Of a stretch of DNA of 64,000 nucleotides, positions 8,522-17,420 are shown in pieces. A model generated the notes under the pieces. That model was not told the origin of the DNA. It made no database searches and saw only the letters and a list, made by a program, of their open reading frames with translations. Every line of letters starts with the position of its first letter. Position 1 is the first letter of the stretch. The translations under genes were made by a program, and so were the position numbers. Location of the stretch: the NCBI RefSeq assembly GCF_964186625.1, contig NZ_OZ075108.1:620001-684000 (forward strand), given 5' to 3'. This stretch comes from Asticcacaulis sp. MM231. Its GTDB lineage: Bacteria; Pseudomonadota; Alphaproteobacteria; Caulobacterales; Caulobacteraceae.

Positions 8522-9391
8522 ATGACAGCGGCGGCTAAGGTTCATCCCAAAGACCATAAATTATCGGCCTGGCAGGCGGCGGGATGCAACTTCCTGCGTT
8601 TCGATCTTGTGCCTGACAAGGGCGTGGAACTCAGCAAGGTTTTCCACGATGAGATCGTCATCCTGGCCTTCAGGGGGACGGCGTGGTCGGCCGGCCAGAA
8701 CAACCAGACCTATGAGGAACGGGCCGATTGCCTGATCCTGCGCGATGCCGGTCAGGTCTATTCGGCCCGCATGGAGCATATCGATCCACAAGGTGCCGTA
8801 TGCCGCGAGATACATATCCGACCGGAGCGCCTGCGCGAAATCTATGACCTGGCGGATGATGTGTTGCCGGCGTTCGATTTCAAGCGCCCGGTGATCGAAA
8901 ACCGGCCTCTCACCGAGCTCTTGTTCAGGACACATGCTCTTTACGAGGCGGACGGCTGCGAACTGGAGCGTAGCAGCCACCTGTTGTGGCTGGTGGGCGC
9001 CATCGCCCGCGCAACCAGCGGCCAGACCTTGCGACTATCCGCCAAGTCGTGCAGCCGGCGCAGCCGCATGGTCATCGACTATATCCGCAACCATTTCGAC
9101 CAGAAGATCGCCCTGCCGGAACTGGCCGAACTGGTCCAGATCAACCCCTACGTACTCTTGCGCCAGTTCCGCGCCGAAATCGGCGTGACACCTCACGATT
9201 ATTTGCAGGCCTATCGGTTGTATCGTGCGCGACAATATATGCAGGACGGTGTAAGATTGGCGGAGGTGGCGATCCTGTGCGGCTATGCTGACCAGAGCCA
9301 CTTCAATCGCCAGTTCAAGCAGAGATTTGGTATCACGCCAGGACAGTTTTCGCCGCGATTGTCAGACGTAAAGCGCGCGCTCAGTGGTTAG
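8522..9391 (+). CDS. AraC family transcriptional regulator
   Basis: About 289 residues from the ATG at 8522. The start is ambiguous: a TTG at 8486 and an ATG at 8498 are in frame, but AGGAGG at 8501-8506 lies 15 bases upstream of the 8522 ATG. The N-terminal about 180 residues form a cupin-like sensing domain. The last about 100 residues hold two helix-turn-helix motifs: IALPELAELVQINPYVLLRQFR, and RLAEVAILCGYADQSHFNRQFKQRFGITPGQF, the canonical AraC signature. It is followed after 200 bases by a chloroperoxidase-like hydrolase gene on the same strand, its most likely target. The inducer is unknown. Confidence 0.85.
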   Translation: MTAAAKVHPKDHKLSAWQAAGCNFLRFDLVPDKGVELSKVFHDEIVILAFRGTAWSAGQNNQTYEERADCLILRDAGQVYSARMEHIDPQGAVCREIHIRPERLREIYDLADDVLPAFDFKRPVIENRPLTELLFRTHALYEADGCELERSSHLLWLVGAIARATSGQTLRLSAKSCSRRSRMVIDYIRNHFDQKIALPELAELVQINPYVLLRQFRAEIGVTPHDYLQAYRLYRARQYMQDGVRLAEVAILCGYADQSHFNRQFKQRFGITPGQFSPRLSDVKRALSG

Positions 9392-9462
9392 TATGCAATA
9401 GCGTAAAGCCGGTCATTATTGTACAAGACCGCATCAACAATAAAAATCTAATAACGATATGG

Positions 9463-9492
9463 CGCGCATGCAGGATTTAGGCCTGATGCGCG
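9463..9492. promoter_or_regulatory. Long dyad between the AraC gene and the hydrolase
   Basis: Left arm CGCGCAT-g-CAGG (9463-9474), right arm CCTG-ATGCGCG (9482-9492), i.e. 11 paired positions with one bulge. No T-run follows, so it is not a classical terminator. It lies about 100 bases upstream of the hydrolase start. It could be an operator for the neighbouring AraC protein or an RNA hairpin at the end of the araC-type transcript. Confidence 0.45.
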
Positions 9493-9589
9493 TCATAAGG
9501 GTATATTTAATACATGCTATGTGTTTGCATAAGCTTGTTGTTTAGTTGCGCCAGTATTTATCGTCTCAATTTTATTCATGGAGACATCT

Positions 9590-10576
9590 ATGTCCGATGA
9601 ACCGGCCGGTTTAGGGCGACGCGACATGCTGATTGGCACGGCCTCTCTCGCTGCCGCCGCTGGCTTGCCGATGGCCGCCGATGCCAAGGCCCGCAAGAAA
9701 CCCGCCCCGCATACCCCCGCCAAAGGAGCTACGACCATGACCAACCCAAGCTATGTCACCACTAAGGACGGCACCCAGATCTATTTCAAGGACTGGGGTC
9801 CGAAGACCGCGCAAGCCATCGTTTTCCACCACGGCTGGCCGCTTTCGTCCGATGACTGGGACACCCAGATGATCTATTTCCTGAGCAAGGGCTTCCGCGT
9901 CGTGGCGCACGATCGCCGCGGCCATGGCCGCTCGACGCAGGTCAGCGAAGGTCACGACATGGACGCCTACGCCGCCGACGCCAATGCCGTCGTCGAACAT
10001 CTCGACCTGAAAAACGCCGTCCACATCGGTCACTCGACCGGCGGCGGCGAAGTGGCGCGCTATGTGGCGAAGTTCGGTGGCAATGGACGCGTGTCGAAGG
10101 CCGTTCTTGTCAGCGCCGTCACGCCGATCATGCTCAAGACCGATGCCTTTCCGTTGGGCCTGCCGATCAGCGTGTTCGATGGCCTGCGCGAACAGACCGC
10201 CAGCAACCGCGCGCAATTCTACAAAGACCTGCCGATCCCCTTCTATGGTTTCAACCGCGATGGCGTGAAACCGATCGACGGCGTGATCGACAACTGGTGG
10301 CGTCAGGGCATGACGGGCTCAGCCAAGGCCCATTACGAAGGCATCAAGGCCTTCTCGGAAACCGATCTGAGCGGCGACCTCAAGGCTATTGATGTGCCGG
10401 TGCTGATCCTGCATGGCGATGACGACCAGATTGTGCCGTACAAGGCGTCTGCTCTGGAGGCCATCAAGCTGGTCAAGCATGGCACGCTGAAGATCTATGA
10501 AGGTTATCCGCATGGTATGTTGACGACCCATGCCGATGTCATCAATCCTGACCTGCTGGCCTTTATCAAGGCTTAG
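9590..10576 (+). CDS. Tat-exported alpha/beta hydrolase, non-haem chloroperoxidase-like
   Basis: 328 residues from the ATG at 9590, chosen because GGAGA (9580-9584) precedes it; the ATG at 9578 overlaps that site. The N-terminus carries a twin-arginine signal (GRRDMLIGTASLAAAAG, residues 9-25). The mature enzyme has oxyanion motif HHGWPLS, nucleophile S149 in GHSTGG, acid D278 in HGDDDQIVP and H308 in GYPHGM, the triad of cofactor-free haloperoxidases/esterases. In vivo these usually act as esterases or perhydrolases. The Tat leader is unusual because many homologues are cytosolic. Probably controlled by the AraC protein upstream. Confidence 0.85.
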   Translation: MSDEPAGLGRRDMLIGTASLAAAAGLPMAADAKARKKPAPHTPAKGATTMTNPSYVTTKDGTQIYFKDWGPKTAQAIVFHHGWPLSSDDWDTQMIYFLSKGFRVVAHDRRGHGRSTQVSEGHDMDAYAADANAVVEHLDLKNAVHIGHSTGGGEVARYVAKFGGNGRVSKAVLVSAVTPIMLKTDAFPLGLPISVFDGLREQTASNRAQFYKDLPIPFYGFNRDGVKPIDGVIDNWWRQGMTGSAKAHYEGIKAFSETDLSGDLKAIDVPVLILHGDDDQIVPYKASALEAIKLVKHGTLKIYEGYPHGMLTTHADVINPDLLAFIKA

Positions 10577-10583
10577 TCTAAAC

Positions 10584-10617
10584 TTTCATCCTCCCCCGTA
10601 AACAGGGGAGGATGAAA
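10584..10617. terminator. Hairpin between convergent hydrolase and efflux genes
   Basis: 13-bp perfect stem, TTTCATCCTCCCC (10584-10596) with GGGGAGGATGAAA (10605-10617), loop of 8. It sits between two convergent stops (10576 and 10622). A short T-rich run follows on the minus strand only, so it may serve as a weak bidirectional terminator. The CTCCCC/GGGGAG core recurs in other intergenic hairpins in this window. Confidence 0.6.
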
Positions 10618-10621
10618 ACAA

Positions 10622-11995
10622 TCACATCCCCCCGTTTGTACCGCCGCCGAGTGCCTGATAGAGTGTTGACTGATTGATCAGTTGCGACAGGCGATTGTTG
10701 TCATAGCTCAGTTGCGCCGCACGGGCCGATTGCTGGGAATCGAGCCAGACGCGCAACGCCACAGAACCGGTGCGATAGCGCACGGCATAGAGCGCTTCGG
10801 CCTTGCGCGCCGCTGCCAGACTGGCCGCCTGCGCCTCGCCCTGCTGGGCCAGACGGGTGCGGTTGGAAAGCGCATTGTCTGTATCAGCCAGGGCCTGCAA
10901 CAAGGTGGTGCGGAAATTGGCGACCGCGATCTCATAGGTCTTTTCCGACACGCGGATGTTCTGCTTCACCCGTGGGTAGTTGAGGAAGGGCAGGGTGAGC
11001 CCTAAGCCCAGCGAACCGGACGGATTGCTGAACAGGCTGCCGAGTTCGGCGCTGGAGGCGCCGCCGGAGGCACTCAAGGTGAGGGCCGGATAGAGCGAGG
11101 CCTTGGTGATATCGACATCGGCCAGGGATTCGCGCAGTCGCAACTCCGCCGCGCGCAGATCGGGGCGACGGCTTAAGAGCTCGGCCGGCAGACCGGCGCG
11201 TACCTCCGGCAGCGGGACATTTGGCAGGCTTTGCGGTTCGGCACTGGCATCCCAGGTGTCGCCGCCCAGCAGGACGGTTACGGACGAACGGTACTCGACC
11301 AGTTGCTGCTCAAGCGCGGCCAGACTGGCGAGTTGCGAATTGACGCTCTGATCGGCCTCGGCCACCTCTACGCCCGACACCGAACCGGCATCGTGCTGGA
11401 TGGTGACAAGATCTCGCACCTTGCGGACATAGGCAAGGTTCTGCTCCCCCACCGCGATCTGCTGATGGGTGTAGGCGATGCGCCAGTAGAGCTCGGCGGT
11501 GGTGCCGATCAGCGCCAGTTGCGCCGCCTGACGGTCTTCCTCGGTGGCCTGCGCTTCCCAGTTGGCGGCGCGCGTGTTGGCGCTGAGGCGGCCCCACAGA
11601 TCGACCTCATACGAGACACTGGCACTAGCGGAATAGTTGGTGCTGTCGGAGGTTGAGGCGCCGAGGCTGCCCGACGCTTCGGGCACCTGATCGAGTTGCG
11701 TCAGCCCGGCCTGGAGTTGCGCCTGCTGGACTTCTAGGGCTGCCGCGGCAAGGTTATCGTTCTTCGCCAGCACGCGCGACACCAGCGTATTGAGCGCAGG
11801 ATCGTTGAAGGCCGTCCACCAGTCGCCGGAAATGGCGGTGGCGGCGCTGTCTTCGCCGGCCATACCTTCACTAGCATGGGCGAACTGCGACGGCGTCGGC
11901 ACCTGCGGTGTTTCATAGGGCGTCGAGGCGCAGGCGCTCAAACCGGCCGCCATGATCAGCACCAAAACGCTTCTGTTCTTCAGAAAGTAGGTCAT
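10622..11995 (-). CDS. NodT-family outer-membrane efflux lipoprotein
   Basis: 457 residues. Lipoprotein signal with lipobox LSAC and lipidated Cys near residue 22. Then two repeated, Ala/Gln-rich coiled-coil segments typical of TolC-like outer-membrane factors, with signatures such as WWTAFNDPALNTLVSRVLAKN near residue 60 and LLSRRPDLRAAELRLRES near 270. It forms the outer-membrane channel for the MacAB-type pump encoded upstream. Its ATG overlaps the macB-like stop by one base (TGATG), indicating coupled translation. Confidence 0.88.
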   Translation of the reverse strand: MTYFLKNRSVLVLIMAAGLSACASTPYETPQVPTPSQFAHASEGMAGEDSAATAISGDWWTAFNDPALNTLVSRVLAKNDNLAAAALEVQQAQLQAGLTQLDQVPEASGSLGASTSDSTNYSASASVSYEVDLWGRLSANTRAANWEAQATEEDRQAAQLALIGTTAELYWRIAYTHQQIAVGEQNLAYVRKVRDLVTIQHDAGSVSGVEVAEADQSVNSQLASLAALEQQLVEYRSSVTVLLGGDTWDASAEPQSLPNVPLPEVRAGLPAELLSRRPDLRAAELRLRESLADVDITKASLYPALTLSASGGASSAELGSLFSNPSGSLGLGLTLPFLNYPRVKQNIRVSEKTYEIAVANFRTTLLQALADTDNALSNRTRLAQQGEAQAASLAAARKAEALYAVRYRTGSVALRVWLDSQQSARAAQLSYDNNRLSQLINQSTLYQALGGGTNGGM

Positions 11996-13959
11996 CAGTC
12001 CCTCATAAGCGCGGTGACGGGGTCGAGGCGGGCGGCGTTGCGCGCCGGCAGGAAGCCGAAGACGACGCCGATCAGGGTGGAGCAGAAGAAGGCGGCGACA
12101 ATCGAGGCGACCGAATAGATCAGCGTGAAATCGGTGCTGAACATCTTAAACAGCACACCGAAACCGAGCGCCGCCAGGATGCCGAGGATACCGCCGAGCA
12201 GGCAGACGAGCACGGCTTCGATCAGGAATTGCTGCATGATATCGCGGGTGCGTGCCCCCACGGCCATACGCACGCCGATCTCGCCGGTGCGTTCGGTAAC
12301 CGAGACGAGCATGATATTCATGACGCCGATGCCGCCGACGACCAACGAGATGACGGCGATGACCGAGATCAGGATGGTCAGGGTGTTGGTGGTGGCCGTG
12401 ATAGTCTGGCGGATTTCATCGGTGTTGAGGATGGTGAAATCCTGCGTACCGTGGCGCCGGGTCAGGAGTTGGGTCACGCCTTCCTGCGCCACTTCCGAAT
12501 TGGTGTCGTCCTTGACCCGCACCGTGATGCTGCGCAAAACACTGGTGCCGAGCATCCGTGCGTTGACCGAGGTATAGGCCATGTAGATGTTGAGCGCGTC
12601 GCTGCTGCCCCCGCCGAAGCCGGAGCTTTTGTTGGTGACGCCGACGATGCGCGCCGGCACTGAACCGAGCAGAATGACCTGGCCGATAGGTGAGCCCTGC
12701 CTGGTCGGGAAAAGCGTGCTGTAGGTGTTGTCGTCGATCACCACATCCTGCGTCAGGCGGCTGACGTCTTCGGTGGTCAGCCAGCGGCCTTGCGCCATGG
12801 TCAGGCCGCGCACGCGGTCATACTGATCGCCCACCCCCATGATGGTGGCGTTGGCGGCGATCGAGCCGGAACGCAGAACGACGCTGGTCTGGACAAGCGG
12901 CGTCACGCTGTCGGCGTAGGGTTGTTTGGCCAGGATATCGGCATCGGACACCACAAGCGTTCGCACCCGACCTGACCGGGTATCGCCGAAGCCGCGTCCA
13001 GGATTGATCTGCAGTGTATTGGTGCCGATGGAGGCGATCTGCGCCAGCACCTTTTGTCGCGAACCTTCGCCGAGCGCCACGACGCAGACTACTGAAGCGA
13101 TGCCGATGATGATGCCCAGCATAGTCAGAAATGTACGCATGCGGTGGGCGTTCATGGCCAGCACGGCCATGCGGAAGGCTTCGTTGAAGCTGTCGATGAC
13201 GGCCTGAAAACCGCCTTGCGATGTGGCGGTGATCGGCGGCAGGCCCTGGTTCTCGATCTCGCCATGACCGGCGCCCTTGCGGTCGTTGATGATGCGACCG
13301 TCGCGGATTTCGATGACGCGCTCGCAGTGCTCGGCCACCTCCATATCGTGCGTCACGATGATGACGGTGTGGCCCTGCTTGTGCAGGCCCTTCAGGATAC
13401 GCATGACCTCTTCGCCCGAGGCGGTATCGAGCGCGCCGGTTGGCTCATCGGCCAGCACGATCTCGCCGCCGTTCATCAGCGCGCGTGCGATCGAGACGCG
13501 CTGTTGCTGACCTCCGGAAAGCTGGCCGGGACGGTGACCGGTGCGGTCTTTCAGGCCCAGCCGTGCCAGCAGTTCGCCCGCACGAACCTTGCGCGCTTCG
13601 GGCGGCGTGCCGGAATAGATGGCGGGCACCTCGACATTGCCCAGGGCCGTCAGGTCATTGAGCAGGTGATAGCGCTGGAAGATGAAGCCGAAGTGCTCAC
13701 GGCGCAGTTCAGCCAGATCGTTCGGGCCGAGATCTGCCGTGGCGCGCCCGCCGACTGCATAGACGCCGGAAGTCGGGCGGTCGAGGCAACCCAGGATGTT
13801 CATCAGGGTCGACTTGCCGGAGCCGGACTGACCGACAATGGCCAGCATTTCGCCAGGCGCGATCGTCAGGTCGATATCTTGCAGCACGGTGATGGTGCCT
13901 TCGCCGGCGGGAAATTCCCGGCGCAGCTTTTTCACTTCCAACAGGGGCGGGGTACTCAT
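11995..13959 (-). CDS. macB: MacB-like ABC efflux transporter (ATPase-permease)
   Basis: 654 residues, the normal MacB length. The N-terminal ATPase (1-230) has Walker [10 protein letters not shown], signature LSGGQQQR, Walker [13 protein letters not shown] and H-loop VTHD. TM1 near 270-295 is followed by a large periplasmic MacB_PCD domain and three C-terminal TM helices (FtsX fold). Family role: ATP-driven mechanotransmission that expels substrates (macrolides, peptides, siderophores) from the periplasm through an adaptor and outer-membrane channel. It is flanked by both partners (MacA-like 13 bases upstream, NodT-like overlapping downstream). The substrate cannot be inferred. Confidence 0.93.
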   Translation of the reverse strand: MSTPPLLEVKKLRREFPAGEGTITVLQDIDLTIAPGEMLAIVGQSGSGKSTLMNILGCLDRPTSGVYAVGGRATADLGPNDLAELRREHFGFIFQRYHLLNDLTALGNVEVPAIYSGTPPEARKVRAGELLARLGLKDRTGHRPGQLSGGQQQRVSIARALMNGGEIVLADEPTGALDTASGEEVMRILKGLHKQGHTVIIVTHDMEVAEHCERVIEIRDGRIINDRKGAGHGEIENQGLPPITATSQGGFQAVIDSFNEAFRMAVLAMNAHRMRTFLTMLGIIIGIASVVCVVALGEGSRQKVLAQIASIGTNTLQINPGRGFGDTRSGRVRTLVVSDADILAKQPYADSVTPLVQTSVVLRSGSIAANATIMGVGDQYDRVRGLTMAQGRWLTTEDVSRLTQDVVIDDNTYSTLFPTRQGSPIGQVILLGSVPARIVGVTNKSSGFGGGSSDALNIYMAYTSVNARMLGTSVLRSITVRVKDDTNSEVAQEGVTQLLTRRHGTQDFTILNTDEIRQTITATTNTLTILISVIAVISLVVGGIGVMNIMLVSVTERTGEIGVRMAVGARTRDIMQQFLIEAVLVCLLGGILGILAALGFGVLFKMFSTDFTLIYSVASIVAAFFCSTLIGVVFGFLPARNAARLDPVTALMRD

Positions 13960-13972
13960 GTCTGCATGCCCC

Positions 13973-15217
13973 TTACAGCCCGCCCGGAGGTGGGCCGCCA
14001 GGGCCGCCCATGCCGGTGTTACGGCGATTGCCGTCGCTCTTGGACGAAGAGGATGAACTGGAAGCGCCGGCCGGTGCTGCCTGGGCGATTACGACCTGTT
14101 CGCCAGTCTTGAGACCGCTTAAGACCTGCACATTGGTGCCGTCATTGATGCCCACGGTAACCTTGCGAGGTTCGGGGCGCTTGTCCTTGCCCTTGCCGCC
14201 GGCGACCATGACCATATAGCTACCGTCCTTGTTTTTACGACCGAGCGCCGTGGCCGGGATGGTCAGGACATTTTTCGCGCCTTCGAGCACGATATAGACC
14301 TGCGCGGTCATGGTGGTGCGCAGGGTGCCATCGGGATTATCAATATCAAAGATGGCATAGTAATAAACGGCCGACGACGAGGCGGCGGTGGTCGTATCCG
14401 GATCGAAGGTGGTCGGCGCCGGCTCGATGCTGCGCAGCTTGGCGTAATACTTCTTGTCGGGATCGCCAAGCGTGGTGAAATAGACATCCATGCCGGCCTT
14501 GACGCGCGCAACGTCGGCTTCGGAGACCTCCGCCTTCACCGTCATCTTGTCGAGCTGGCCAAGGCCCACAATGGTCGGGGCCGATTGGTTGGCGTTGACC
14601 GTCTGACCTTCCTTGGTGACAATAGCGATGACCGTGCCGTCCATCGGCGCCAGAATGCGGGTATAGCCGAGATTGACGTTGGCCGTATTGACCGAGACAT
14701 TGGCCGACTGGATCTGTGCGTTGGCGGCATCGACGCTGGCCTGCGCGCTTTTCAGCGTGGCAAGGGCGGCTTCATAGTCAGCCTTCGAGCCAGCATCGGC
14801 CTGATAAAGCGTCTGCTGGCGGGTGAAATTGCTTTGCGCCTGCGCCAGGGTGGCTTGCGCTGAGGCGCGCTGGGCGGCGATATTGTTGAGCTGGGCCTGC
14901 GCGGTTTGCAGGCTGTTCTTCTGGGTCTGGGAATCGATCTCGGCGATCAGGTCGCCGGTATGAACGTTATCGCCCAGCGCCACGGCGAGCTTTGTCACCT
15001 GACCGGAGACCTGCGCGCCGACGCTGACCTGCTTGAACGGCTCAAGGGTGCCGGAGGCGAGGACGGTTCTCTCGACATTACCCATGGTGGCGGCCTGGGT
15101 GACCAGTTCCGGCGGTTTCGGACGATTGAAGAAGATCAGCCAGATGGCGAGGATCGCCACAAGCGCGGCAGTGATGATCGCTGCAAGACGAAGGAAACTT
15201 TTGTTTTTATACCACAT
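13973..15217 (-). CDS. macA: MacA-like periplasmic adaptor
   Basis: 414 residues: one N-terminal TM anchor (about 11-31), lipoyl/barrel-sandwich halves (about 65-100 and 185-215), a coiled-coil hairpin (about 100-185, with the [15 protein letters not shown] pattern of MacA), beta-barrel and membrane-proximal domains, and a low-complexity Ser/Gly/Pro tail (last 35 residues). It links the MacB transporter to the outer-membrane factor. First gene of the efflux operon; an inverted repeat with 10-bp arms (15324-15403) lies upstream. Confidence 0.92.
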   Translation of the reverse strand: MWYKNKSFLRLAAIITAALVAILAIWLIFFNRPKPPELVTQAATMGNVERTVLASGTLEPFKQVSVGAQVSGQVTKLAVALGDNVHTGDLIAEIDSQTQKNSLQTAQAQLNNIAAQRASAQATLAQAQSNFTRQQTLYQADAGSKADYEAALATLKSAQASVDAANAQIQSANVSVNTANVNLGYTRILAPMDGTVIAIVTKEGQTVNANQSAPTIVGLGQLDKMTVKAEVSEADVARVKAGMDVYFTTLGDPDKKYYAKLRSIEPAPTTFDPDTTTAASSSAVYYYAIFDIDNPDGTLRTTMTAQVYIVLEGAKNVLTIPATALGRKNKDGSYMVMVAGGKGKDKRPEPRKVTVGINDGTNVQVLSGLKTGEQVVIAQAAPAGASSSSSSSKSDGNRRNTGMGGPGGPPPGGL

Positions 15218-15323
15218 ATATCGAAGCCGCCGTTAAAGGTTTCGGATCGCCGCACAACAGGCGGCTGCAGAAGAAACAGGCCATTAACATGCCCTATGGG
15301 GCAGGGTGATGTCAGGGCTTGTA

Positions 15324-15403
15324 ATATTTCACACGTACTGGGTGTATGGCCTTGATCCACAAGTCATCACCTACACATATTTCTACGGAAGACTGTGAAA
15401 TAT
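15324..15403. promoter_or_regulatory. Widely spaced perfect inverted repeat upstream of macA
   Basis: ATATTTCACA (15324-15333) and its exact reverse complement TGTGAAATAT (15394-15403) are separated by 60 bases in the 232-base gap between the oxidoreductase stop (15450) and the macA start (15217). The spacing would suit two sites of a looping regulator or two half-sites in opposite orientation. A regulator cannot be named. Confidence 0.45.
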
Positions 15404-15449
15404 CTGTCGTAAGGAAACGATGAGGTTCGCATGTAAGAAGGCGGCGGTG

Positions 15450-16502
15450 TTAGTCTAGGGTTTCCCATGCCCCTGAGCTTTCCGAGCGGAACAGGGCATC
15501 GATGATCTTCATATTGGTACGCGCATCGTCCATGCCATAGGGCAGGGCCGTCTCACCACGCACGGCGCGGCATAAGGCCTCACCCATCAGGGTGTACTGG
15601 TTGGAAGCTTGCAGGGTGTGGGTCACCGCCGTGGCGCCTGTCAGGGTCTGACCGTCATCGACCGTGACGATCTGTGGCGTCTCGGTGGGCTGGTTGAACG
15701 GAATCGACAGGGAAAGCCGGCCCTTGTCACCGAACACGGTCACGGATTGCGCCGGCGCCAGACAGGTGGAGACCGCGAAAGTCAGGTGGCGACCGGCGCC
15801 GAAATCGAGCAGGCCGGAGGTGATCGTGTCGGTGCCGAACGTCTTGTCACGGCTGATCAGCGCCATGACGCGCAAGGGGTCGGCTTCGAAAAAGAAGCGC
15901 CCTGCCACAATGGGGTAACAGCCGATATCCATGAGCCCGCCGCCGCCCCACTCGACCTTGTTGCGGATATTGTGCGGGTCGGTGTTGTTGTAGCTGAACT
16001 GAGACTGGATGACCTGGGCCTGGCCTATGGCGCCTTCGCGGATCAGCCGGCGCGCTTCCAGCCATTGCAGGGAATGGCGCACCATAAAGGCTTCCATGAT
16101 GTGGATTCTTTTAGTTTGCCCTACCGCCGTCTGACGGTCCAATCCGCTGCTTGAGGGCGGATGACTCACCTCCGCCAGTTCATCGATCTCGGAGGCCTTG
16201 AGCGCCATCGGCTTTTCGCACAACACATGCTTGCCGGCGCGCGCCGTCGCCAGGGTCATCGGCACATGCAGATGATTGGGCAGCGGGTTATAGATGACCT
16301 CGATCTCCGGATCGGCCAGCAGGTCTTCGTATGAGCCGTAAGCCATCTCAAGACCAAGCTTATCGACTGCGGCTTGTGCCGATTCCAGATTGCGCGAGGC
16401 CAGTCCTTTGACGCGGATCAGATCGCTCTGCATCAGAGCCGGTATGACCTTTTTGACGCCGATATTGGCGGTCGACAGAATGCCCCATACAACCTTTTTC
16501 AT
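15450..16502 (-). CDS. Gfo/Idh/MocA family NAD(P)-dependent oxidoreductase
   Basis: 350 residues. N-terminal Rossmann fold with the GILSTANIGVKKVIPA nucleotide loop (residues 7-22), SRNLESA, and the CEKPMAL motif (95-101) carrying the catalytic-region Lys97-Pro98. The C-terminal alpha/beta substrate domain includes GGGGLMDIGCYPI. Substrates in this family are sugars, inositols or related alcohols; the specific one is unknown. Residues about 114-131 have no counterpart in the usual family alignment between the LAE helix and the IMEAFMVRH strand, and look like an in-frame insertion (see 16110-16163). The start lies 2 bases after the DUF72 stop, so they form an operon. Confidence 0.88.
   Translation of the reverse strand: MKKVVWGILSTANIGVKKVIPALMQSDLIRVKGLASRNLESAQAAVDKLGLEMAYGSYEDLLADPEIEVIYNPLPNHLHVPMTLATARAGKHVLCEKPMALKASEIDELAEVSHPPSSSGLDRQTAVGQTKRIHIMEAFMVRHSLQWLEARRLIREGAIGQAQVIQSQFSYNNTDPHNIRNKVEWGGGGLMDIGCYPIVAGRFFFEADPLRVMALISRDKTFGTDTITSGLLDFGAGRHLTFAVSTCLAPAQSVTVFGDKGRLSLSIPFNQPTETPQIVTVDDGQTLTGATAVTHTLQASNQYTLMGEALCRAVRGETALPYGMDDARTNMKIIDALFRSESSGAWETLD
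16110..16163 (-). repeat. Candidate in-frame palindromic insertion inside the oxidoreductase gene
   Basis: About 54 bases encode residues 114-131 (beginning HPPSSSG, ending VGQTK), polar and unlike the flanking conserved sequence. The DNA contains two small dyads: ATCCGC...GCGGAT and ACCG...CGGT (with CCGTC-A-GACGG nested). This resembles protein-coding palindromic elements known from Rickettsia. Only one copy was seen in this window. Confidence 0.4.
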
Positions 16503-16504
16503 GC

Positions 16505-17287
16505 TTATAGTCTTTCAATCAGGCCCATGGCCGCGGCGGGGTTGAGCGTCTTGTAGCCGCTGATCACATAGAGGTAGACGTCGCGCGGTGTCGGCTTCTG
16601 CACCTTGCCGTAATGGGCAAGATCATTGGGGATCTGCCCTTCGGCCAGGGTGCGGGCGCGATAGGCCCATTCATCCAGCGCCTGCTCGCTATAACCGCGC
16701 GGCTCATCTTCGCGGGTGCCCATGATGCGGACATAGGCGAAATCGGCGGTCAGGTCAGCGATGACCGGAAAGTCCGAATCGGCGCCGGTGATGACGGCCA
16801 CACCGTATCGACGCGCGAGCTCGACGAATTCTTCGCACTGGAAGGTGGGGTGCCGCACCTCGACCGCGTGGCGGAGCTTGACGCCATCGACTTCTGGCGG
16901 CAGCAGCTTGAAGAAGTTTTCGAAATCCTCCGGATCGAATTTCTTGGTCGCCATGAACTGCCAGTTGATCGGTCCGAGCTTGTCCTTCAGTTCGCTGATG
17001 CCGCTGTTCAGGAAGCGCTCAACCAACTCTTTTGATTCCGCCAGGTTCTTGCGGTTGGTGGCGTAGCGCGTGCCCTTGATGGCGAAGATGAAATCGTCCG
17101 GCGTTTCAGCGTGCCATTTCTGGAAAGAGGATGGTTTTTGTGCGCCATAATAGGTGCCGTTGATCTCGATGGAGGTCACTTTGGAGGACGCATATTCCAG
17201 TTCGCGTTTCTGCGTCAGACCATCCGGATAGAAGGGGCCGCGCCACGCTTCGTAGGTCCAGCCCCCGATGCCGACATAGATGGTCAT
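16505..17287 (-). CDS. DUF72 family protein (YecE-like TIM barrel)
   Basis: 260 residues from the ATG at 17287, which has GGGAGA just upstream; the ATG at 17308 would place that site inside the gene. Conserved DUF72 features: VGIGGWTYEAWRG at the N-terminus, SIEINGTYYG near 41-50, FIFAIKGTRYATN, VEVRHPTF, and the late YVRIMG and GYKTLNPA segments. The family adopts a TIM barrel; its biochemical function is not settled. It precedes the Gfo/Idh/MocA gene by 2 bases. It is divergent from dinB, whose SOS box lies 100 bases away. Confidence 0.85.
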   Translation of the reverse strand: MTIYVGIGGWTYEAWRGPFYPDGLTQKRELEYASSKVTSIEINGTYYGAQKPSSFQKWHAETPDDFIFAIKGTRYATNRKNLAESKELVERFLNSGISELKDKLGPINWQFMATKKFDPEDFENFFKLLPPEVDGVKLRHAVEVRHPTFQCEEFVELARRYGVAVITGADSDFPVIADLTADFAYVRIMGTREDEPRGYSEQALDEWAYRARTLAEGQIPNDLAHYGKVQKPTPRDVYLYVISGYKTLNPAAAMGLIERL

Positions 17288-17387
17288 GGTTATCTCCCTT
17301 GCTTTCAAGTTTCCCTGGCAACTCTTGCCCGATGTGGTGCCAAACTATGCCATAAGGGCGCAACCTGTTTTTGGCAGTATTTTACAT

Positions 17388-17402
17388 GTTCACTTTATGT
17401 TC
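17388..17402. promoter_or_regulatory. LexA (SOS) box of dinB
   Basis: GTTC (17388-17391), 7 bases, GTTC (17399-17402): an exact match to the direct-repeat LexA site of alphaproteobacteria. It lies 18 bases before the dinB ATG and overlaps the likely -10 region (TTTATG 17394-17399, with TTGGCA at 17371-17376 as -35, spacer 17). LexA bound here would block dinB transcription until DNA damage. Confidence 0.88.
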
Positions 17403-17420
17403 TGATCGTGGCATAAGTCA

